A DNA stretch of 64,000 nucleotides, taken from the NCBI GenBank assembly GCA_007644065.1, contig VJWN01000027.1, forward strand, positions 372,001-436,000, given 5' to 3'. The notes under the pieces were generated by a model. The model searched no databases. It had not been told where the DNA came from and was given only the letters and a program-made list of their open reading frames with translations. Of the stretch, positions 56,239-64,000 are shown piece after piece. The DNA comes from Margaritispora aquatica (Eukaryota > Ascomycota > Leotiomycetes > Helotiales > Discinellaceae). The position numbers and the translations under genes are program-made. Each line of letters starts with the position of its first letter. The stretch's first letter is position 1.

Positions 56239-58023
56239 TTAAGCAGTGAGCAACTGTAAGGTCCGAATATCCACCTTCACCAGAATCGGGCTGTCTTGAA
56301 TCTTGAGCTTCGTAACCAACATGTCTTTCGTCTTCTGGAAAACCAGACACCTGCCCACGAGTTCCACTTCTCCCTGAGTTCCCTCGTAACGAGCAACACA
56401 CGCCGAGGTCATTTTTTCGGATGTGGGCGATCCATAGGTAGCAATCACGTCGCACATCTGGACACTAGTCGAAGCAAGACCAAGATATCCATCACTGGTT
56501 AAAATATACCTAAAATCCGATACGTGTGTATCGCCTGACGGAGGCGAGGTGTATATCTTGTTGCTGGCTGTTTCCCATTCTTCTAGGAGAGTTTCAAAAT
56601 CTTTTGGATCAATATCGAAGCAGGGTACCGTTCGAGAAGACTCTAATATATCCGATTTTCCTAGATCGACGACTTTCTTAAGATACCAGTCTTCGAAAAC
56701 ATAAAATCCCGTGTTTCGACAATCCTCATCCAAATACTTTTTTCTCACTCTGCCAGCCATTTTCTGAGCTCGAGACCAGAATTCTTTGTCCTGTCTATGT
56801 GTCAATGCAACTGGGTCGTACACTGGGCCGAGGTGTTTGACAATTCCACGAGGTTGAGCGAGAATAGAGATTATCTCCTCCCCCTCCCCTACCGTCTCTG
56901 ACAGAGCCGCCTCTCTTGCGACTTCAGGACCCAAAGCCTGCTGCAAGTCCGCACTGAAATCCGCAAAACAGATACGCTCATGCAAATAGACAGTTCTCTT
57001 AGACCAGTCATCGATCTTACTAGTCTCATACGCAGCTCGATGCAATATCTCTTCGCGAAGACATTCTATTTTGAACCGGATGGCATCAACATATACCTCC
57101 CACAAAGATTTGGAATAATCAACCGGCATGATTACTCTCGTTTCTTGCTCCGAAGATTCCTTACCCAGTAGACCGAGAATTCCGTAAACCCTATCCCTAG
57201 GATCCGTGCAGGCACTTCGTCTAGAGAAGCTCACGAACTCCGCCAAGTCATTTGATTCATTCTCGTGGAAATTTGATTTTAAGTTGAAGACGCTACTGAA
57301 GCATGAGTCTTTGTTCCCGTGAGAGCGCTTCCATCCAGGCCAGTCGTGGAATCTATACCAAGTGCATTGATCCCAGCCACACACCAAGAGGAGATCCCTC
57401 GCCAGCGTGAACTCTTGAATGATCCATAATCGCTGCCAGTATTCCCTCTCTTGTAAATGTACAGCTGCATCTGTCACTCTGATGCCGGATATGGCTTCAC
57501 TCTCTTCTCTTTCAGAAATAAACCAATTCCCTTGCTCCTTGATGCAATTCAAGAGCATCGTGCTTCCTTGACTCTCAACACCTAGCCACGCAATCACAGT
57601 TTTAGCTTCGCGGTAAATCTTCTGCATCAACATAACTTGGTGATTGCGCTCCTTGATATCTTGCTGGTTGATGCACAAAGCGTCGATCCAAATCGTCCTT
57701 TCTCTCTTCTCTACCTCCCATCCCATAGCATTGAACGCGAAACTCAATGGGTTTCTTGGACGCCGGATATGATGTAAAGCCTCCCAGAGGTTTCTCCTAA
57801 TTTGCATCTCCTGGCCTTCCAGATACATGGCGCGCTCATTGCCAGGGTCCCCCCAAGCATACGACAGCGCCTCATATTCGGGCTTATTTAACAAAGAGAC
57901 ATTGGCGATGGAGCATGATATTGGAACTCGGCCACGGCCAGGGTGGAGCGTCAGGAGACGGATCTCATTTTCGCCGAGAGGTTGGTAAGTGAAGCCATCT
58001 AGAGCCACGGGCGATTCGTTCAT
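56239..58023 (-). CDS. HET-domain protein B (intact)
   Basis: A single-exon 594-residue heterokaryon-incompatibility-type protein. The start MNESPVALDGFTYQPLGENEIRLL is close to the conserved beginning. Motifs are YEALSYAWGDP (50-60), TIWIDALCINQQDIKERN (110-127), REYWQRLWIIQEF (193-205) and ACTDPRDRVYGILGLLG (271-287). The variable C-terminal half contains no repeats or NACHT domain. It ends with ELVGRCLVF and VKVDIRTLQLLTA, shared with the adjacent HET A. The two are tandem paralogues in the same direction, 315 bp apart. The HET domain is cytosolic and is thought to be an NAD-type TIR-like fold; the trigger partner is unknown. Confidence 0.94.
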   Translation of the reverse strand: MNESPVALDGFTYQPLGENEIRLLTLHPGRGRVPISCSIANVSLLNKPEYEALSYAWGDPGNERAMYLEGQEMQIRRNLWEALHHIRRPRNPLSFAFNAMGWEVEKRERTIWIDALCINQQDIKERNHQVMLMQKIYREAKTVIAWLGVESQGSTMLLNCIKEQGNWFISEREESEAISGIRVTDAAVHLQEREYWQRLWIIQEFTLARDLLLVCGWDQCTWYRFHDWPGWKRSHGNKDSCFSSVFNLKSNFHENESNDLAEFVSFSRRSACTDPRDRVYGILGLLGKESSEQETRVIMPVDYSKSLWEVYVDAIRFKIECLREEILHRAAYETSKIDDWSKRTVYLHERICFADFSADLQQALGPEVAREAALSETVGEGEEIISILAQPRGIVKHLGPVYDPVALTHRQDKEFWSRAQKMAGRVRKKYLDEDCRNTGFYVFEDWYLKKVVDLGKSDILESSRTVPCFDIDPKDFETLLEEWETASNKIYTSPPSGDTHVSDFRYILTSDGYLGLASTSVQMCDVIATYGSPTSEKMTSACVARYEGTQGEVELVGRCLVFQKTKDMLVTKLKIQDSPILVKVDIRTLQLLTA

Positions 58024-58506
58024 CTCGAAGGATGCGAGATGAAGATACTCTTGATTGGTGCTGAGTGCCAGAGCGCAAGGTATCGCTTCACGCGTCGAGT
58101 GTCTCTGATGGATGAGACATCAGTGGATGGATGATATATAGATAATATGTTAATGGATGAATGAGAAATGAGGTTGTTGAAATTGCCAAGAAAGGATCAA
58201 TATGCAGGGATATGGGTGGTGCGGCTGATGAAGACGGCTTACCTCAATCCAAATGCTACCTCAACTTGCTCCAACTGCTAGGAAAAATACCAATCAACTC
58301 CAAGAAGAATAAAATCTGACAAAAGTAGCAAAATATATTTCAGATTCTCCTACTTACAACGAGCGAAGTATATTACAAAAGGCCCCTCCACAGGTATAAG
58401 CTGCGATGTAAGGGAAATCAATGGCGTCCTTTATGCCAATACCATCCCAATGCTTTAGAACGCCTTACAAGTGCAGACAAAATGAAATTGTCCATCTACC
58501 CATCAT
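58024..58506. other. Spacer between HET B and ABC transporter
   Basis: About 480 bp upstream of HET B and downstream of the ABC transporter gene. It is AT-rich, with no gene, repeat or RNA seen. Confidence 0.5.
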
Positions 58507-61138
58507 CTATCTCGTATGCTTGTCCGTCTTTTCCAATACCGCTTCTGCCTTTGTCTGTCCGCCTCCTCTCACTTTGACACCCTCTTCCTCAAGCTCATCA
58601 GGCAATTCCTCGTCGTTCATACGAGCGAGATCATCGGCGATCTCCTCGGTCTCGGTGAGACGACCTTCTGGCTCCATAGATCTCTTGTCTGCTTCATCTC
58701 CGCCGCTCATTTGCCACTCCATGAGCTTTGAAAATGCAGACTCGGGATTACTAGACAAAGCAGAATATGTCCCAGTCTCTGCAACTTTCCCATCGTTGCC
58801 GAGAACGATAATATGATCAGATCTTTTGATTGTTGACAGTCGATGAGCGATCGAGATAGTGGTATTGTGGCCTCTCAGTAAAGCGGCCAAAGCAGAGTTC
58901 ACCAAAGTTTCCGACTCTGCATCCAGAGCAGATGTCGCCTCGTCCAGGATGAGAATGTCTGGATTTTTTAATAAGGCTCGGGCAATAGCTATACGTTGCT
59001 TCTGTCCACCAGAGAGCTGAGCACCTCGAGCTCCAACTGATGTATCAAGTCCATCGGGGAAGTCACTGATAAACTGACAATTGGCCTTCCTTGCTGCTGC
59101 GATAATTTCAGATCTAGTAGCATGAGGCTTTCCATAGGCGATATTCTCTGCTACGGATCCTGACATAAGAACAGGCTCTTGGCCAACCATGCCAATGCGA
59201 CGGCGAAGAGACTTGCCATTCATTGTTGAGATGTCTACACCATTGATTGAGATCGTGCCCTCGGTTGGGTTGTAAAATCGTAGTAGTAAAGAGCCAATTG
59301 TGGACTTTCCCCCACCGCTAGGTCCAACAATTGCAACATTCGTTCCAGAAGGGATTTCAAAATCGAGCCCTTCGAAGATCTTGACTGCTGGTCGAGTGGG
59401 GTATGCAAATGAAACATTAGAGAATTTGATGATTCCTTGCGCCGACTTGACTTTGACACCTACAGTTGCTGGAATTGTGGGCTTTCGATCTTGTAGTTCG
59501 AAAAGACGACTTGCAGCACCGACACCCTTCATAAGTTCCGAGTAGAAGCTGGACAGGCCAAAAAGACTGGAACCGGCATAAGCGGTATACATCAGGAAAG
59601 ACGTCAGATCACCGATGCTGATTACTCCATTTTTGACCATTGTGCCACCTGAATACAAAAGAGCGAGGATGGTCATATTTCCCATGAAACCGGATGAACT
59701 GAAGAAAGTGGCACTGATGATGGCTTCTCGTTTTCCCAAGGCGAAGATCTTCTTAATTTGATTGTTGTACCGGCCCACTTCCTGGATTTCTCCAGCAAAT
59801 GCTTGACTGGTACGCACGTTGCCAAGTCGTTCCTCGGCAATCTTGGTCAATGTACCTAGGTTGCGTTGAATCTTGCGACTCAGATTCCGGATCATACGAC
59901 CATAGAAAAATGCACCGATTGCAACGGGTGGGAACATCAGGCAGAGAATGCTTGTAAGCTTCACACTGACCCAAGCCATTGCAGCAAATCCAGCGCCACC
60001 ACTAACCAGGGCGCGTAGTCCATCCGATAGATTTTGGGTAATACTCTTTCCAACAATGATAGTATCGGAGCCAAGACGAGATATCAAGTCTCCTACTCTG
60101 TTGGCATCGAAAAACTCGGCGTTTTGTACGTATGTTCGTCTATAGAGTTGAGATCGAAGTCTGGCTACAATTCGCTCACCAACAATTCTCAAGATGATGA
60201 TGCGTCCATAATTGGCTGCAGCTCCAAGAGTGAGAACGCAGGCAAGAGCAATGTAAAATTGACTCATGTCTAGTCCAAAGAGTGTGTTGCCTTCCGATGA
60301 GTCCTTGGTAGCTAAATCGAGAATCCTGCCAATGGAGAATGGTATAGACATGGTGATCGAGGAGGATATAAGCAAGAAAGCAAAGGCTAATCCAAGCCAT
60401 TTGGCCTCTGGTCTAATGAAGATATTAGCTTTTTCTCAACACTCGTGGAGCAAAATACAGCAAGTAAGGTTTAACGTTCTGCGCAAAGAACAACACCTAC
60501 GGGCTAGAACCAACGCTGGCTCTGGGAAAGAAGAGAAGTATTTCTTACCTAGCGATCTTGATCAACCTCCATATTTCACCAAACCCAGCAGAGTTTCCTT
60601 GTGCTTTCGGACTTGATAATCGTGCGGTCAAATTGACCTGTGCTGCTTTTGAAGCCTTCTCACTCCTCTGGAACCCATTCTCATCCTGCCTGTCCTCTTC
60701 CTCCTCTTCTCGCCTTGCCTTCTCTTTTTCTACATGATCTTGTCTATCCGTCACCTTTGGTGCTTCTCGCCAATTTGCCGTGCTATTGAATGATCTCAGA
60801 TGAGCAATCGCCGGTCTCCATGGCGATGCAAGTCCTACATGGGACGTTCGAAGTAGCTGACTGGGGCTTGGTTCCAATTTTCTTCCCAGCGATGGTGTTG
60901 GAAGCTTTTGTGTGCTGCTAAAAGTTGATTGGAATCGACGGGGAGCCTGTAAAGTTGCAGCAGCGTTCCATGAAGGGGAAGAGATAGTCGTGGAAGATTT
61001 TGAAAGCTGCTTCGAAGCTATGTCTTGTATGGCGTTGCCGAATGCATGGCTCCGAGCCAATACTGTCCGGCGCATAGTGAATATGGTTGAGGATGATGAT
61101 CGCAATGATGGCGCAAGTATCACCGTGGTATATCGCAT
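58507..61138 (-). CDS. mdl1: Mitochondrial ABC transporter, Mdl1-type
   Basis: This is a half-size ABC exporter of the inner mitochondrial membrane, in the Mdl1/ABCB10 group linked to export of peptides from the matrix. Two exons (60549-61138, 58507-60412) give 831 residues. The N-terminal ~150 residues are Arg/Ser-rich without acidic residues, as expected for a matrix-targeting presequence, followed by a charged linker. The splice joins IWRLIKIAR to PEAKWLGLAFAFLLISSSITMSIPFSIG, the start of the six-helix domain. The nucleotide-binding domain has Walker A GPSGGGKST (~560), Q-loop VGQEPVLMSGS, signature LSGGQKQR (~663), Walker B ILILDEATSALD and H-loop IAHRLST. All catalytic motifs are intact. 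It is divergent from cdc37. Confidence 0.93.
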
Positions 61139-61562
61139 TCGTGTGCTCTCCTGTATCCCATTGTCACGTACCTAACGGAGGTGGTGATGTCGTAGGAGTA
61201 GACAGTGAAGTAGTTGTAGTTGCTTCTCTTTGCGTTGATAATCAACATTTTAGAGCATCCGGGCAATTCCACTTTCTACCCTGGATAATCGTCTGCCCGT
61301 GCCTTTAGCTTCTCCGTCATCGCTATGCATAAAAGTGATTGGATGCATAATGTCCCATTCCGGATTATGCATTTTATCACCCCTAAGCTACAGTGGGGCA
61401 CTTTCAACCCCTCCTCCATCCGTCAACATTATTAAATGCCCTGACGAAGCTGGAGCCAAAACTCACAACCAGAACATTCGATCCTAGATATTTCCTCTAC
61501 ACCACAAGACAACACCACAATATCTACGAAATTCCACCGCAAACCCATTTTGACGGGAACAC
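61139..61562. promoter_or_regulatory. Divergent promoter of mdl1 and cdc37
   Basis: A 424-bp region between two divergent start codons must drive both genes. It has a CCTAAGCTACAGTGGGGC segment and several CCCCT/AGGGG-like stretches, but I assign no specific site. Confidence 0.5.
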
Positions 61563-63193
61563 ATGTCTAAGATGCCTCTCGATTACAGCAAATGGGTAAG
61601 TTACAATCATATACACCTTCTATACCCCACCAGGCTGAATTTCGAGGCTGACACCGCATAGGATGCCCTGGAACTGAGTGATGATTCGGACATTGAGGTG
61701 CATCCCAATGTTGACAAGAAGTCTTTCATTCGAGCCAAGCAGAACCAGATTCACCAACAGAGATTCGAGCGAAAGCACAAGATCGAGACCTACAAGTATG
61801 AGCGAATCATCAACGATGGCCTCCTCCAACGAATCAACTCTCTACTCAAAGCTCTGCAATCGCATACAAAGGAGGCAGAGAAGCGTAGCCCGGATGAGTT
61901 GATGTTCCAGGCCATTATGGAAGCTGTTGGAGATCAAGATAATGATAGCCCACCACCTCCGCCAGCTGGTGTACATTCGTCAGAGAAGGAACCACTCAAG
62001 TACTCCAAGATGATGGCAGCTCTGGTAGATCAGGTCAAGGCCAAGGTTGATGAGGGAGGAAATACCGGAAACCGATTCGAGGCATATATTGCTGAGGTTC
62101 AAAGCCATCAAGACAAAGTGCAAGATCTCCAGAAACAGCTGTTAGCTGAGCTAAACACACTTGAACTCGAAGAGGGCAAGAAGATTACAAGTGAAGGCAT
62201 ACATACCGGATTCGACAGCTCCCATGTCTCCAAATCAGCACCGGTCGCAAAAGGCAATAAGAATGAGAAAATTCAAGCCGTCGAAATTCTGAACCCACAT
62301 GCACTCAAGTCGCAAGACGCAGAATCCTCAGGAGCAGATGGAGATGTGGACGAGCCCGTTGACGACGACGATGAGGCAGAAGTGGAAGCAACAGAAATTG
62401 GCAAAGCATTCTCCAAGCTGAAGCCAGGAGATTACCGTGCTTCTTTACAATTTATCTCCCAGAATCCATCTGTGGTAGCGGAAAAAGAGACAGATGGACT
62501 TCTAGTATTGGCTTTCAACGCCGCAATTGAAGGAAAGGACGATTTCTCCAGACAATGTGTGCACCAAGCCTTGCTCCTACAATATTGTCGTTCCTTAGGC
62601 AAGGATGGCGTTGGCCTTTTTTTCAAGCGCATCACTACACAAGGACATCAAGCTCAAAAGGTCTTTTATGACGATGTTAACTCCACATTCCAACGGATTC
62701 GGATTCGAGCCAAGGAGATTGAGAGACAGAGGTTAGCCGAGGAAGCAGATGGTTCAGGAGGTGTCGAGCAGATCCAACTCCATGCTGTGGATCCAAGTAC
62801 TGAGATCAATATCACGATTCCTCCCAAGGACAGCGCGAACCCTGATGAGATTGAGGCAAGGAAGGTGTTCGAGGCTTTCCCACCTGGATTGCAGAGGGCT
62901 TTGGAGAGTGGGAGTTTGGATGAAGTGAATAAGGTGTTGGGTAAGATGAGCGTTGAGGAGGCTGAGGAGGTCGTTGGTCAATTAGGCGAGGTAATTTGCT
63001 CTCGTCCTTTATTGACAACTCGAGACTAACAACGAAATAGGGTGGAATGCTCTCACTTGAAGAAAAAATCATCGATGCTACAACTGAAGAAGGCCAGAAG
63101 CAACTGAAGGAGTTTGAGGAGCAGGAGCGTGCTGCAGCTGCCGAGCAAAAGGCTGCTGCGATGGCTGATGAGAAGGCAGGCGATCCGGAGTGA
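61563..63193 (+). CDS. cdc37: Hsp90 co-chaperone Cdc37
   Basis: Cdc37 delivers protein kinases to Hsp90. Exons 61563-61595 (MSKMPLDYSKW), 61662-62990 and 63041-63193 give 504 residues. The N-terminal kinase-binding region is typical: DYSKWDALELSDDSDIEVHPNVDKKSFIRAKQ (described by parts: W-D-x-L/I-E-L-S-D-D-S-D-I-E-V-H-P-N-V-D), including the conserved casein kinase 2 site Ser in the LSDDSD stretch. The middle Hsp90-binding domain contains FSRQCVHQALLLQYC and GHQAQKVFYDDV. The C-terminal domain has EARKVFEAFPPGLQRALESG and SVEEAEEVV. A diverged acidic linker (VDEPVDDDDEAEVE) lies between them. The last exon ends in an Ala/Glu-rich coil. Confidence 0.96.
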
Positions 63194-63596
63194 TTGTTCT
63201 TCTGCTAGTAGATATTACTTCTGGGGCATGAGCAGGTTGATAGCATGTACAAAACACAGCAGAGTTAGATTTCGTAGGGAATGAAATGGTCAGTGTGTCG
63301 CTTCATTTCACATCAGATACCTTAGAGAACACACTTTTCTTTATATGTGCCCTGTATTTTCAACGCCCCATGGCCCAGCCCAGTCCAGCCCGCTTAAAGC
63401 CCAGTAATTACCGGCAGGCAGACAAGAGACAGCAGAGCATCGTGTCGACGAGAATACAACTCGGGTATGTGTGTAGTACGCCTCGTTTTACAATCTTACA
63501 AAGTCCACCGCCCAGACATTCATCATCGCTCTATCATAACCAAGCACCAAACACCCAGCACTCACTAGATACTAAGCCAGACCCCAGCTGTCCAGC
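63194..63596. other. Convergent 3' region of cdc37 and clathrin light chain
   Basis: About 400 bp between the stop codons of two convergent genes. No gene is seen; it should contain both 3' UTRs. Confidence 0.5.
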
Positions 63597-64000
63597 TTAT
63601 ATACCAGAAGCACCAGGCGCCTTCTCATCCTTCCTCAAGCTCATCAATAACTCCCTGAAGCGAGCCTTCTCTCCAGCGCTTGCACCACCGGCGGCACTCT
63701 TTCCACTCAAATCCACCAACTTCGCAATGCGCTCCCAGCTCGTACCACCAGCGCTGGTGTCTTCCCTACCAGCCAGGAACTCCTCGGCATCCTTCCTGGT
63801 TGCAGCCAGTGTCTTCTCCTTCTTGCTGTTGTAGTTCTCATAGAAATCATCGATCGACTGCTGGGCGGACTTGATGGTCTCAGCTTTGCGCTCCTCAGAT
63901 CGGGCAGCTCGCTCTTGTAGGGCCAGGTCGCGGCGAGCGCGCCAGGCGGTGATTACTTCGGGCTCGGCTTCGTCCTCCATACTGGCGTAGGGGGCAGAGT
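63597..64000 (-). CDS. clc1: Clathrin light chain (C-terminal part)
   Basis: This is the C-terminal ~134 codons of clathrin light chain, which binds and regulates the clathrin heavy-chain hub in coated vesicles. The visible protein reads (SAPYAS)MEDEAEPEVITAWRARRD, then KAETIKSAQQSIDDFYENYN, TRKDAEEFLAGREDT, GGTSWERIAKLVDLSGKSA and FRELLMSLRKDEKAPGA. These are the heavy-chain-binding coil and the conserved fungal C-terminus. The frame stays open to the window edge, so the gene continues beyond 64000 and the Met at 63980 is internal. The real N-terminus is not visible. Confidence 0.95.
   Translation of the reverse strand, partial: SAPYASMEDEAEPEVITAWRARRDLALQERAARSEERKAETIKSAQQSIDDFYENYNSKKEKTLAATRKDAEEFLAGREDTSAGGTSWERIAKLVDLSGKSAAGGASAGEKARFRELLMSLRKDEKAPGASGI

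Noticed and set aside
60266..60616. 116-codon plus frame across the mdl1 intron
   Set aside because: It runs antisense over two mdl1 exons and the intron; the mdl1 model is supported by motifs and phase-correct splicing.
63286..63834. 182-codon plus-strand frame opposite clathrin light chain
   Set aside because: It overlaps the conserved light-chain C-terminus antisense and spans the 3' UTR of cdc37; no recognised domain.

Overview
This window is a piece of a filamentous ascomycete chromosome. The genes have many short GT-AG introns (about 50-60 nt in most cases), and the content is typical of Pezizomycotina: HET-domain proteins, Zn2Cys6 and bZIP-DUF3425 regulators, a DUF6601 membrane protein, sedolisin and GH3. 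The mix suggests a Leotiomycete/Helotiales-like fungus, but that placement is inference; no marker alone proves it. I see no tRNA, rRNA, CRISPR array or recognisable intact transposon.

Layout. 0.3-10.3 kb is conserved housekeeping: histone H4 (-), a mitochondrial tricarboxylate carrier (+), a peroxisomal-type adenine-nucleotide carrier with an unusual repeated C-terminal tail (-), and sorting nexin Snx41/Atg20 (-). 10.9-28.5 kb is accessory and rich in secreted proteins: a small GPI-like Cys-rich protein, a Cys-rich secreted protein, a small secreted effector-like protein, a membrane-anchored SERAC1-like esterase, a DUF6601 protein, an F-box protein, an HEMTH zinc metalloprotease, and a long Cys-rich secreted gene that looks frame-disrupted.

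28.7-36.6 kb looks like a sugar-utilisation cluster: a Zn2Cys6 regulator, an MFS sugar porter and a non-secreted GH3 beta-glucosidase with a PA14 insert. Transporter and hydrolase are divergent and share a 963-bp promoter containing CGG/CCG pairs. Convergent to GH3 is a bZIP-DUF3425 factor, followed by the conserved endosome-dynein adaptor FHIP. 42-46.5 kb has an alpha/beta hydrolase and a secreted sedolisin.

47.6-53.9 kb is a gene-poor, decayed island. It contains at least three, probably five, remnants of one small gene family with a Zn2Cys6-like cysteine pattern (one copy nearly intact, the others with stops, truncation or frameshift), plus an unassigned open frame without a start. It abuts two tandem HET-domain genes (53.9-58.0 kb), the first of which has an apparent 1-nt frameshift near its 3' end. 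The window closes on conserved genes: a mitochondrial Mdl1-type ABC transporter, divergent Cdc37, and the C-terminal part of clathrin light chain running off the right edge.
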